Assembly: GCA_001516025.1 (NCBI GenBank)
Contig: LOEU01000031.1
Coordinates: 1-49,312 of the forward strand
Source: a bacterium BRH_c32
GTDB taxonomy: Bacteria; Bacteroidota; Ignavibacteria; Ignavibacteriales; Melioribacteraceae
Direction: 5' to 3'
DNA length: 49,312 bases
Shown here: positions 1 to 7,706 of the stretch, in pieces
Numbering within the stretch: the stretch's first letter is position 1
Layout: every line of letters starts with the position of its first letter
Program-made: the position numbers and the translations under genes
The notes under the pieces: generated by a model
Seen by the model: the letters and a program-made list of their open reading frames with translations, nothing else
Databases searched by the model: none
What the model was told of the DNA's origin: nothing

Positions 1-908
1 TCTCTCAACGGATTTTCCGTTGATGCTACTCTTACTGCTGCCGATACATATACTCCTTTCAATCTCCTTGAGTATCTCGGCAATCTTCTTCCATAACTTC
101 TTCCTCCACTCAGCTTTTCATGTTTTACTAATCCGCAGTAGCTCAGGTAATGATTGCTACTCTTAAATCTTTTTCCGTCTATCACTATCGATAATATTGT
201 TACACTGCTTATTGGACCAAGTCCAGGGATACTTTTCAAACTTCTTAGCACCTTGTTCTTTTTTACAATCTTCTCAAACTCTTTTTCATACCTCTTATGC
301 TTTTCCTGATATGATTCTATTTTCTCATCCAGTTGTGATACTATAAATTTATTTACATGACTTGGTTCTATCTCTTCTTTTTTCTTCCATGATTTATTTT
401 CCGCACGATAAAACGCAGACTTCTGATTTAGTAATCTTACTCCTGCTCTTACCTCATCATCATAATAGCTAACCAACTTTCTTAATTCATATAACTCGTT
501 TGTGCTGTGATATACTTCCTTCATCATTCCATTCTTTAGCAACTTGCATAATTTACCAGCATCTATTCTATCTGTTTTAGGTCCATCACTTAACAATCTA
601 TTTCTGTATGGATCACAAATAAATATTTTGTCTGCATAATCGTATAGCTCTACAAATAACCATTGGCTTGTTGTTGTCTCTTCAATTGTCAGTATCTTTT
701 TACCATGAAGATTAGACAAATATAATTTCAGTTCCTTCAGATCTGATGGAACATCAATCACTTTTGGCTCTATATCTTTTTTGCCCATTCTGGCTACTGC
801 CATATTTCTTTCCGACCAATCCAGCGCTATGTAATGGTCGTAACTTTCTGGTGATGTCAAAGAACTATTGTTCTTCTTACTTTTTACAACTATTTTATTC
901 GTAAACAT
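1..908 (-). mobile_element. IS110-family transposase (C-terminus beyond left edge)
   Basis: About 302 codons are open from an ATG at 908 to the window edge, so the truncation is only by the window. The product is an IS110-type DEDD recombinase. The N-terminal RuvC-like domain carries D30 (ALDWSE), E76 (LTIEET) and the D113/D116 pair (TDRIDA). A helical middle section follows, then the transposase_20-type C-terminal domain (SIPGLGP near residue 230, then CGLV...LSGG) that holds the serine of this family. I checked the frame at several points and saw no frameshift, so the enzyme may be active. The start is set by GGAG eight bases upstream of ATG. That ribosome site lies in the arm of a long inverted repeat (913-990), which suggests translational control. 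The catalytic residues and order are diagnostic of the family; activity is inferred. Confidence 0.93.
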
Positions 909-1140
909 TTTTAGGTCTCCTTGCTTTGTTTGAGATGCCATAATTTATTCCGATTCTTCGGAATATGCACCAACTAAGTAAGTGAGACCTTCTTTTCTAA
1001 TTTACCGCAACCAAACCGCCGACTAGAATAGCAATGCAGATTAAAACGACAAAGCCAATGATTAAGCAAACTGTACTTATTTTTCATTGCAAGGCAGTTT
1101 TCAACAATGTTATTTAATATAACTGCTTATAACAATAAAC
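909..1140 (-). ncRNA. Possible IS110 bridge RNA / structured left-end region
   Basis: This gene-free stretch sits immediately upstream of the IS110 transposase, where IS110-group elements encode their bridge RNA. Visible structure: a perfect 6-bp hairpin ATTCCG/CGGAAT at 947-964 nested inside a 7-bp inverted repeat AGGTCTC (913-919) / GAGACCT (984-990). On the transposase strand the 3' arm contains the transposase Shine-Dalgarno sequence. I cannot identify target- and donor-binding loops or the element end, so the boundaries are guesses. It could instead be only a translation-blocking leader. Confidence 0.35.
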
Positions 1141-1146
1141 TTAAAA

Positions 1147-1217
1147 CGGAACAACCAAGCCAAGAATATTTGAAAACCCGAATGCGAAAACGCCGTCGGC
1201 TTGATTGGCTGGTTAGC
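1147..1217. repeat. Imperfect long hairpin, weakly attC-like
   Basis: The arms ACCAAGCCAA (near 1152-1161) and TTGGCTGGTT (near 1204-1213) are complementary apart from a one-base bulge, and the right arm ends in GGTTAGCT, similar to the GTTRRRY core of integron attC sites. It lies between the IS110 left region and the mrr remnant. No integrase or neighbouring cassette site is visible, so an attC identity is only a suggestion. It could also be part of the insertion-sequence end. Confidence 0.25.
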
Positions 1218-1228
1218 TGTAAATTACT

Positions 1229-1522
1229 TTATTCTTCTCCAAAATAATCCAAATCATTTTTTTTTATTTGATAATTTGATACTGTTGAAACAGCCAAATC
1301 ATAGTCAATCATATATTTTGCTAACTGTTCTCCATCAACCAAAACAATTTTCGTTTCGTTTTTAGGAGTATAATCAAGCGCTTCTTTTGAAAAATATGAA
1401 GTTGTTATAAATATTCCTTTCTTGGCTCCTTGACCAGCAAGGGCACCAACAAATTTGTGTAATTCGGGGCGACCAACAACGCCTTCCCTTTTTTTAGCTT
1501 GGACGTAAATAACGTCACGGTT
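1229..1522 (-). pseudogene. C-terminal remnant of an Mrr-type restriction endonuclease
   Basis: The reading frame below an in-frame TAG at 1523-1525 matches the C-terminal Mrr_cat domain: RDVIYVQAK (the Q-x-K half of the nuclease active site), then GRPELHKFVGALAGQ, FITTSYFSKEA, KIVLVDGEQLAKYM and a final DYFGEE before the stop. Mrr-family enzymes cleave methylated DNA and are usually about 300 residues. Only about 97 codons remain, the upstream part of the catalytic domain is missing, and no start codon precedes the fragment, so it is a broken gene. It lies next to an insertion sequence, which is consistent with disruption of an old defence locus. Confidence 0.8.
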
Positions 1523-1766
1523 CTAGTATCAGTAAATCAAAATTTGAAAACAATTCACAACTTGCTATTTGCAATCCTTGAAAGTCTATAAAACCTTTTA
1601 GTTTATAACTCAATCTCTCCTCTATCAGCTGTATTGATGCTTTCTTATAATAAACCACAATTAAAACTTTTTTTTTGTTTTCGTTCAAGCTATTCCATCT
1701 GAAATATATTACTTGACTATTATGCCTACGTTTATTATCATTGCATTGGTTGCTTGCTTGCCGTGC
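1515..1766 (-). pseudogene. Short open frame without start, possibly upstream part of the broken gene
   Basis: This 83-codon frame has no ATG and ends at TGA 1515-1517, just overlapping the start of the Mrr fragment in another frame. Its C-terminus reads ELFSNFDLLILEP, which could be the D-containing strand of a PD-(D/E)xK fold, followed after a frameshift by the Q-x-K strand in the neighbouring frame. I do not recognise the rest. It may be decayed coding sequence or chance; the coding interpretation is weak. Confidence 0.25.
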
Positions 1767-1799
1767 TTATTATGCGAAAGTAGCAAGGATTTTATGAAA

Positions 1800-1829
1800 G
1801 GGCTTAAAGTTTTTTTAAGCCCTTTTTTT
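1800..1829 (+). terminator. Rho-independent terminator
   Basis: A 9-bp stem GGGCTTAAA / TTTAAGCCC with a short T-rich loop is followed by seven Ts on the plus strand. It is well formed for plus-strand transcription, although no intact plus-strand gene lies immediately upstream. It may insulate the minus-strand operon that ends at 1865 from the mobile region. Confidence 0.7.
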
Positions 1830-1864
1830 ATAAAATCAATTTTTTTTTGTAATTAAACCTATCC

Positions 1865-2056
1865 TCACAAGCGCTTAACTAAATGCTTAATCGCCAAGAA
1901 TATACTTGTTTTATCCGGCAGAGGAATTTTTTTAGGAAGTTCATGTAATCTATTTTCCTTTATCATTCGATATATTCCGCGAATAAATAAAAATGGGAGG
2001 AATCCTATCATGAATGAAAATACGAGTATAAAAATTATCCCAAATATTACTTCCAT
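1865..2056 (-). CDS. Small membrane protein of unknown function
   Basis: A 63-residue protein. Residues 3-27 are a strongly hydrophobic segment (IFGIIFILVFSFMIGFLPF) and the remainder is a basic cytoplasmic-looking tail. A strong Shine-Dalgarno GGGAGGAA lies directly upstream of the ATG, which supports expression despite the small size. It follows the TPR/cold-shock-domain gene by 27 bases on the same strand and is probably the last gene of that operon. I do not recognise the family. Confidence 0.7.
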   Translation of the reverse strand: MEVIFGIIFILVFSFMIGFLPFLFIRGIYRMIKENRLHELPKKIPLPDKTSIFLAIKHLVKRL

Positions 2057-2083
2057 ATTTCCTCCCTAATTTGATTTTACTTA

Positions 2084-3466
2084 TTAATTAATTCGTTTAA
2101 CAAAATAAGCTGCAAGAGATTCTTTTTTCTTTACCGGATCGTAATCAGTATCCTCTGCAAATATAACCCGTTCACCTACTTTGAGCTGCGAGGCATTACC
2201 TTTATAACTGCTTGCTCTGAAGAATATCCGGCTATCATTAAATTCAATAAATCCAAACCTTTTCTCGGCGTTATAATCTTTGATAATTCCTTTATTTAAT
2301 TGAGAGTAAGCTAACTCATCTAATTTATTTTTCAACGTATTGACATTAAGATCATCAAGCGCAATATTATGTTTAGCTAATGATTGAGTCAATTTTTCTC
2401 TAAGTTTCCATTTTTCATTTATTCTTATTGCCGCGGCAAGCTTTAATGAAATAAGGGAGTATTCGTGATTTCCCAATTTTTCTAAAGTTTCATAAATGAG
2501 GTAAAAGAGTTCCCATTTGAATTTTAATTCTCCCGATCCTAAAGCAGCATCTAGTGCATATTTTAAGGAAGATTTATAATCCCCGATCAAAAAATAATTC
2601 TCCGCCAATTCTTTCTGAAGGAACCATACTTTTTTGAATTTCACGGATTTCAATAATCCCTCAATTGCTAAATTATATTCTTTCATTTGAGAGTAACATA
2701 GCGCAATTCTTCTAACGCACCATATATCATAATCACGATGATTCAGAATATTATCCGATAATAATTTTTGGGAAAACGAAAGACACTCGGCATAGTTACC
2801 CATCTCAAATAATATTTTGGATCTTTGAGCAAACCATGTTTCATAGTGCGAAGCCAATTCCTTTTGTCTTCCTTTAATAGTACCCATATAAGGTTCTTTA
2901 CTTAAATCCTCAGGATTAATAGAATCGATAATTTCAAGAGCATAGTCCCAATGAGTTTGAACGCTGACTATCAACTTGACGAAATTAAAACAGAGCTCTT
3001 TGACAGTAACATAATGGTATTTATCTTTTATATCCAATATTTGTAATAATAATTTCGTTTTGTTATAAAGAGAATCGATATCGCCGATTATGGCTTCGTC
3101 AATAAAATCTTCAGTTTCATTCGAACTATATTCTTCTTCACCGAAAGAGTTTTTGTTATTCTTTATTTTAAGATAATTGTATAGACATTTTCCATAAAGA
3201 TTTATTATAAAACTATTATTAATATTCCTTAAATCGATCTTAAGATAGTTATCAATAAAATTAATGCCCTTCTCGTACTTCTTGAGATTATAAAATGAAT
3301 TAAGAATGTCAGAAACCAAAAAATCATTCTCTGCTATTTGAGCTGAAGAAAATTTCTTATCTATATCCTTAATGAAAATATCAATTATTTCTGAAAATCT
3401 ATTTTCATTTGACACTTCTGCTTTCTTGTCCTTTATCTGAAACGATATTTCATTAAGAGTCGGCAT
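2084..3466 (-). CDS. TPR-like repeat protein with C-terminal cold-shock (CSD/OB-fold) domain
   Basis: About 460 residues. Most of the chain is helical with degenerate TPR-like pairs (for example LFEMGNYAECLSFSQKLL and CYSQMKEYNLAIEGLLKS). The last 70 residues form a cold-shock-type nucleic-acid-binding domain with RFGFIEF in the RNP1 position, RIFFRAS in the RNP2 position, and a G-E-R-V-x-F strand. An RNA- or ssDNA-linked scaffold role is inferred. The start at 3466 is chosen because AAGGAG lies seven bases upstream; a longer frame reaching 3595 would overlap the preceding zinc-ribbon gene by about 100 bases and lacks a ribosome site. It is co-oriented with a zinc-ribbon protein upstream and a small membrane protein downstream. 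Confidence 0.85.
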   Translation of the reverse strand: MPTLNEISFQIKDKKAEVSNENRFSEIIDIFIKDIDKKFSSAQIAENDFLVSDILNSFYNLKKYEKGINFIDNYLKIDLRNINNSFIINLYGKCLYNYLKIKNNKNSFGEEEYSSNETEDFIDEAIIGDIDSLYNKTKLLLQILDIKDKYHYVTVKELCFNFVKLIVSVQTHWDYALEIIDSINPEDLSKEPYMGTIKGRQKELASHYETWFAQRSKILFEMGNYAECLSFSQKLLSDNILNHRDYDIWCVRRIALCYSQMKEYNLAIEGLLKSVKFKKVWFLQKELAENYFLIGDYKSSLKYALDAALGSGELKFKWELFYLIYETLEKLGNHEYSLISLKLAAAIRINEKWKLREKLTQSLAKHNIALDDLNVNTLKNKLDELAYSQLNKGIIKDYNAEKRFGFIEFNDSRIFFRASSYKGNASQLKVGERVIFAEDTDYDPVKKKESLAAYFVKRIN

Positions 3467-3497
3467 TCTATTCTCCTTTTTAATTTTTATAAGTAAA

Positions 3498-3824
3498 TTA
3501 GTTTTTAAATCTGAGCTCATGGAGTATTTTGATTTTTTCAATATGATGATCCTCCAATTCGAAAGAGGTTTTGATTCTGCCATTAACAGATTCAATAATC
3601 ACAATCTTTTCTCTTCCCTTATTATATCTTAGGATTATCTTTATCTCACTTTGTTCCTCTTCGTTGAAGTCCTCCGGAAAATCAATTCTCTCCTCCTCCA
3701 ATGGATTCCCGTCAAAATCACAGTCTAAATAATTACCATAATCCGAATAACCACAGTTTGAGCAGAAAGGTTGAGTGTCGTTATCGTCATCATAATAAGA
3801 TTTACAATCAGGACAAATTGCCAT
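3498..3824 (-). CDS. Zinc-ribbon protein of unknown function
   Basis: A 108-residue acidic protein. The N-terminus has a C-P-x-C pair at residues 4-7 and a C-x-x-C pair at 21-24 (FCSNCGY), giving a rubredoxin-like zinc knuckle. The C-terminal half is a predicted alpha/beta region (IKIILRYNKGREKIVIIE). A strong GGAGGAAG ribosome site precedes the ATG. It is the first gene of a three-gene minus-strand operon, 31 bases before the TPR/cold-shock gene, so the two may act together. I do not recognise a named family. Confidence 0.8.
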   Translation of the reverse strand: MAICPDCKSYYDDDNDTQPFCSNCGYSDYGNYLDCDFDGNPLEEERIDFPEDFNEEEQSEIKIILRYNKGREKIVIIESVNGRIKTSFELEDHHIEKIKILHELRFKN

Positions 3825-3904
3825 ACTTCCTCCAATAATTATATAAATTTTAATATTTACTGCGAATTAATTCCATTCATATCTACCATATTATGATAGA
3901 TTTA

Positions 3905-4021
3905 TTATTCGGCATCTTTAAGGTCCTCTGTCAACTTTAATTCAAATAAAACGGCTTCGACAGATGATAAAAGTGCACCTATAAATATTAATGCTAATTG
4001 TAATCCGAACTCATTACTCAT
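3905..4021 (-). CDS. 38-residue single-span membrane peptide
   Basis: A short gene with ATG at 4019-4021, a GAGG ribosome site seven bases upstream, and stop at 3905-3907. Residues 5-20 are hydrophobic (FGLQLALIFIGALLSS) and the tail is charged (ELKLTEDLKDAE), a typical single-pass small protein. It lies between the zinc-ribbon operon and a gene-free region and has no recognised family. Support comes only from the ribosome site and amphipathic layout. Confidence 0.45.
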   Translation of the reverse strand: MSNEFGLQLALIFIGALLSSVEAVLFELKLTEDLKDAE

Positions 4022-4518
4022 TTGATACCTCGATTGATTTATTTATTGTTACTTATACAGAGTAGAGGAATTGTAATTTTTCCGGAAAATAAAAGTACAA
4101 TAAGATCGTAGATATATTTTAATGGATATTTATACGGATATGCGTGGATAATATACTGGGATAGATTTTTTCACTTAGCTTCTAGCGGGGGTTTCCTTAT
4201 ACCCAAAATGACACCATAACTGAAAATTTATATTTTACAATAATTTAACTTTTAATCATTCGGATGTGGGTCGGTCAATTTTGAGCGGGAATTGCGATCA
4301 TAGTTTTCAATATACTCATCCAAAAGATGTAGTCCCATTTTCATCCCTATGCACGATTGAACAATTCTTCAATACTTTATATCATATTAATGTAATAAAG
4401 GCACTTGTACATAATAGAACAATTATACTCTGTAATAGAACTAATGAACAAAATCCTATTAATTCAAAGGAACCAGAACGATGCCGAAGAATAAACATAG
4501 AAAAATAAAAGGAGAATT
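4022..4518. other. Gene-poor region upstream of the lipoprotein operon
   Basis: About 500 bases without a convincing gene. An 80-codon plus-strand frame at 4266-4508 has no clear ribosome site and unlikely composition. At 4269-4294 there is a stretch (GGTCGGTCAATTTTGAGC and following) that resembles the repeated terminal motif of IS21-family elements, but only one copy is present. The promoter of the 4519 operon must lie here, yet I see no clear consensus. Confidence 0.4.
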
Positions 4519-4947
4519 ATGAAAAACAAATATTCCATCTTAGCAGCTATTTTGCTGATTGCGGGATCACTAATAACTAGTTGTGATAGTAACGGTGATA
4601 ATGCGAAAGAAAAAGTTACGCAAGCAAATAAGGAAATGGTAGATGCGCAGGCTCAATTTGAGAAAGAATGGCAGCAGTTCAAAAGCAATATTGAAGTGAA
4701 ACAGAACGCTAACCAAAAAAATATTGATGATTTCAAAACAGCGATGGAAACAACCAGTAGGAAATTCAAAGCTAAATATCAAAATGAAGTATTGACGCTG
4801 GAACAAAAAAACATCGAATTACAAAAAAGATTAAATAATTATAAGTATGAAGGAAAAGAAAATTGGGAAAAATTCAAACAAGATTATAATAATGATATTG
4901 ATAGCGTTGGAAATGCGCTCAAAAGTTTATTTGAGAAAAAATATTAA
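4519..4947 (+). CDS. Coiled-coil lipoprotein
   Basis: A 142-residue lipoprotein: the signal peptide has a lipobox ITSC with Cys22, followed by a highly charged, almost purely helical chain rich in K, E, Q and N, which is expected to form a coiled coil. The AAAAGGAG ribosome site sits seven bases upstream. It starts a tightly spaced plus-strand operon (gaps of 18 and 24 bases) with a membrane-anchored protein and a PRC-barrel protein. Similar trios occur among stress- or envelope-related genes in Bacteroidota, which is from general knowledge. The precise function is unknown. Confidence 0.8.
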   Translation: MKNKYSILAAILLIAGSLITSCDSNGDNAKEKVTQANKEMVDAQAQFEKEWQQFKSNIEVKQNANQKNIDDFKTAMETTSRKFKAKYQNEVLTLEQKNIELQKRLNNYKYEGKENWEKFKQDYNNDIDSVGNALKSLFEKKY

Positions 4948-4965
4948 CTAATTTAGGAGATTATT

Positions 4966-5568
4966 ATGACAGAAATTAAAATTGAAAAGAAAAAACTGGC
5001 GTGGCTATGGGTTTTATTAGGTATTATCGTAATTGCACTCCTTGTTTATTTTATGGTATTTTATAATTACGATGAGGGAATGAATGAAACTCACCAAACA
5101 TCTGAACTTATGGATAAGAATGATAAAGACCTCATAGGTGTAAATGAAAATAACAGCACCGTGGCGGCTTATATAAGTTTTGTGGAAAACAACAAAAATA
5201 AGATGAGTCTAGACCATGCATATACAAATGAAGCTCTTTTAAAATTAATCGAAGCTACAAATGCTATGGCAGGTGAAGTAGGATACGAGGTGCAGACTGA
5301 TTTAGAAAAGGTGAAGGGATATGCAGAAATGATTACAAAAGATCCGTTCGAGACTACACATGCGGATAATATTAGAAAGGCAGACGACCTTTTAACCAAT
5401 GCCTTGCAAAACATTCAGAAGGATAAATATCCGGGATTGACGAATGAAATTGCAGAATTGAGAAATGCTTCAGAATCAATTAAACCGGGAGTACTTACTC
5501 TTGATCAGAAAAATGAAGTTAAAAATTTCTTTAGCAAAGCAGCTGACCTGCTCCAAAAAATGAATTAA
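4966..5568 (+). CDS. Membrane-anchored helical protein of unknown function
   Basis: A 200-residue protein with a short basic N-terminus, one transmembrane segment at about residues 11-31 (WLWVLLGIIVIALLVYF), then a soluble helical extracytoplasmic domain with a hypothetical helical-bundle look. It is the middle gene of a three-gene operon and has a GGAG ribosome site. No catalytic motif is visible. Its location beside a lipoprotein and a PRC-barrel protein suggests an envelope role. Confidence 0.75.
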   Translation: MTEIKIEKKKLAWLWVLLGIIVIALLVYFMVFYNYDEGMNETHQTSELMDKNDKDLIGVNENNSTVAAYISFVENNKNKMSLDHAYTNEALLKLIEATNAMAGEVGYEVQTDLEKVKGYAEMITKDPFETTHADNIRKADDLLTNALQNIQKDKYPGLTNEIAELRNASESIKPGVLTLDQKNEVKNFFSKAADLLQKMN

Positions 5569-5592
5569 CAAATTTTATAAGGAATAAAAATT

Positions 5593-6117
5593 ATGTCTGA
5601 TAATAAAAAGAATCTATATTACTTAGAAGAGCTTCCCGATTATAAAGTAGCATCCGATTACCATGATGTGAGGGGGTGGGATGTTATAGATGCTGAGAAT
5701 CGCACAGTTGGAAAAGTAACTAATTTACTGGTTAATAAAGAATTGGAACGTGTTGTATATCTTGATGTTGAGGTAAATAAATCTTTGATAGAATTTGGTT
5801 ATAAGACTTACCAAGTTCCTGCAAGCGAGGGTGTTCATGGATTTATAAACAAAGATGGAGAGGACCACCTTATTATACCAATAGGAATGGCGAGTTTAGA
5901 TATAGAGCAAAAGAGAGTACTCACAAACCAAATAAACTATAATTCTTTTGCCAAAGCAAAACGGTTCAATATTGGTACTGCCTTTGATCGTGATTACGAA
6001 TTTAATCTGTTTCGTCATTATACTAGCAATGATGCAATTGATTTAGCGATTATCGATGAAGAATTTTATAATCGAAAAGAGTTTGATAATACTTCGCATC
6101 GACGCGATACTAAATAA
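5593..6117 (+). CDS. PRC-barrel domain protein
   Basis: A 174-residue soluble protein. Residues 13-110 show the PRC-barrel pattern seen in photosynthetic reaction-centre H subunits and in bacterial stress proteins: DYHDVRGWDVIDAENRTVGKV followed by a strand pair RVVYLDVEV and later HLIIPIGMA. The C-terminal 60 residues are charged and rich in F, Y and R. It is the last gene of the operon, 24 bases after the membrane protein. The fold assignment is good; the ligand or partner is unknown. Confidence 0.8.
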   Translation: MSDNKKNLYYLEELPDYKVASDYHDVRGWDVIDAENRTVGKVTNLLVNKELERVVYLDVEVNKSLIEFGYKTYQVPASEGVHGFINKDGEDHLIIPIGMASLDIEQKRVLTNQINYNSFAKAKRFNIGTAFDRDYEFNLFRHYTSNDAIDLAIIDEEFYNRKEFDNTSHRRDTK

Positions 6118-6278
6118 GATTAGAAAGTTAATTTGTAGAATCGAGAATCTTTATTTGACAATAATATCTGCGTTTTCTAGATATGCGGTGGATGTTTGCT
6201 CGCCTTATTTTCAATTCATGCAATTGTCTTCATTGCATATTTAGTAATTTTATGATGAGGAATATTACTTATATAAAA

Positions 6279-6497
6279 TTAGTTTTTGCCTTCAAGATAA
6301 TCGATATATTCAATGACTTTTTTTTGTTCTTCCTTAGGGAGTAATTCAAACCTATTAATTAATTTATCTGAATTTTTCACTTCATCTTTTGCTTTGTTTT
6401 TCCATCCATAACCGAGAATAAAACGAGAAAATTTATAAGCAATCACTGAACAAATAATAATAAGTACCAAGGCGGTAAAAAAGTTGAGTCCTTCCAT
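6279..6497 (-). CDS. Small membrane protein
   Basis: A 72-residue protein with one transmembrane helix at about residues 6-26 (FFTALVLIIICSVIAYKFS), then a cytoplasmic acidic/basic tail ending in a helix (PKEEQKKVIEYIDYLEGK). GGAG lies nine bases upstream of the ATG. It stands alone between plus-strand genes. No family is recognised. Confidence 0.6.
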   Translation of the reverse strand: MEGLNFFTALVLIIICSVIAYKFSRFILGYGWKNKAKDEVKNSDKLINRFELLPKEEQKKVIEYIDYLEGKN

Positions 6498-6765
6498 TAG
6501 AATGCACTCCTAACTAAATATATTATTATTAATCTAAAGTTCTTTATGACAAAATTCAATTTCCAATTTGTCTTCTAAAAAGATTTTCCAATCTCGCTTA
6601 GACATAAATGAGGTTTTCCATTACTGATTTCATCATATTGGGCTTAATTGCATTTTCTGAAACAAGATCAATATACGACCATATTTACAAATTAAGAATG
6701 TTTCCTCATAGAATTAATCCTTTTCTTTAATTAGTGTGTCTAAATACAAAAAATGGAGAAATACA

Positions 6766-7173
6766 ATGCGTTTGACTATCGGAATTGCCTATTCAGCTTT
6801 CATCATGTTAATGAGTGTTTCTTTGATTAATGCTCAAGGTCGTGATCAAATGAAAGAAGAACTAAAAGAATTGAAAGAGAAACTTTCTCTTATGCCCGAA
6901 CAGGAGACAAAGATTCAAGAGATATTTTCGAAATATCAGGAACTTGCTCAAAAAGAGAGAGCAGCAATCGGCGAAAATAGAACGGATATGATGAAAATGC
7001 GCAGACAAAATAGCAATAAGATGTATGAAGAGATTGAGCTTATTTTAGATGAAAATCAGAAAATGATTTTTGAAGAGTACAAAAAAGATAGAGAAGAAAA
7101 AATGAAGGAACGTATGAATAATTTCAAGGATAATCGTGACGACCGTATGGGCGGCGGCAGAAGAGGACGCTAA
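6766..7173 (+). CDS. Spy/CpxP-like periplasmic helical protein
   Basis: About 135 residues with an N-terminal signal peptide (cleavage near LINAQ) and a long charged helical region containing MPEQETKIQEIF and LILDENQKMIFEEYKK, the L-x(2)-x-Q-x-x-x-F layout seen twice in Spy/LTXXQ-type chaperones and metal-responsive periplasmic proteins. The C-terminus is rich in R, D and G (GGGRRGR). The ATG at 6766 is chosen because GGAG lies eight bases upstream; an upstream GTG would add ten residues without a ribosome site. A role in envelope stress or metal binding is inferred. Confidence 0.7.
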   Translation: MRLTIGIAYSAFIMLMSVSLINAQGRDQMKEELKELKEKLSLMPEQETKIQEIFSKYQELAQKERAAIGENRTDMMKMRRQNSNKMYEEIELILDENQKMIFEEYKKDREEKMKERMNNFKDNRDDRMGGGRRGR

Positions 7174-7175
7174 TA

Positions 7176-7706
7176 TTACCAGAGGTAGCCTTCAATGGAT
7201 TTGGCGCAGGCGGGGCAGTATCCATTACCTTTTATATCCACTTCTTCGATTCCGTTGGATGAATGCATTACGCAATCCCAATCAAGGCAATGCCTCAATC
7301 CATAATTATGACCAAGTTCATGAAGTGCTTCTTTTATAGTGCGTTCGAGCAGTAGTTTATCATTCGATATTCCCGAATAAAATTCTTCGTGCAATCGGCA
7401 TACCGAAACAATAGAGTGCTTTCCATTAAGCTGCGCTTCGCCAAAAATAAAAGTCAACGCTGGTACGAACAGATCCACATCGGTCAGCAAAAGTACTTTT
7501 CCTTCAATATTATCAGTGAGATTAATTACTTCGGCAAGTATTTGTGTCGAATAGTATTGCTTCCTTTCGATGGAAAAAAAATCGTCTATATTGACCTTAA
7601 GATCATTAAGATGAATTTTACAAGAAAATCTTTTAGAAAATTCCGCAACAAGATTTTGCAACAATAGTTGGTTGTAAAATTTAAGCGGTGTAAGATAAAT
7701 ATCCAT
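7176..7706 (-). CDS. amzA: Archaemetzincin-type metalloprotease
   Basis: A 176-residue protein with the complete archaemetzincin signature near the C-terminus: HELGHNYGLRHC (three zinc-binding histidines in HExxHxxGxxH), C-x4-C-V-M with the Met-turn methionine, and a later C-P-A-C pair for the second structural zinc. The N-terminal half is the usual alpha/beta prodomain-like region. It starts inside the stop codon of the sigma-54 response regulator (TAATG), so the two are translationally coupled, and it ends the long operon that begins at 14752. Substrates of archaemetzincins in bacteria are poorly known; the coupling suggests a function linked to the redox/sensor genes. Confidence 0.9.
   Translation of the reverse strand: MDIYLTPLKFYNQLLLQNLVAEFSKRFSCKIHLNDLKVNIDDFFSIERKQYYSTQILAEVINLTDNIEGKVLLLTDVDLFVPALTFIFGEAQLNGKHSIVSVCRLHEEFYSGISNDKLLLERTIKEALHELGHNYGLRHCLDWDCVMHSSNGIEEVDIKGNGYCPACAKSIEGYLW

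Noticed and set aside
1720..1855. 44-codon plus-strand frame spanning the terminator at 1800-1829
   Set aside because: It reads through a strong terminator and has no ribosome site.
4269..4294. A stretch resembling the repeated terminal motif of IS21-family elements
   Set aside because: Only one copy is present, no transposase lies nearby and the similarity rests on memory. It is noted in the region entry but not called.
4266..4508. 80-codon plus-strand open frame upstream of the lipoprotein gene
   Set aside because: No ribosome site, unlikely composition, no recognisable motif; it probably is the promoter region of the following operon.
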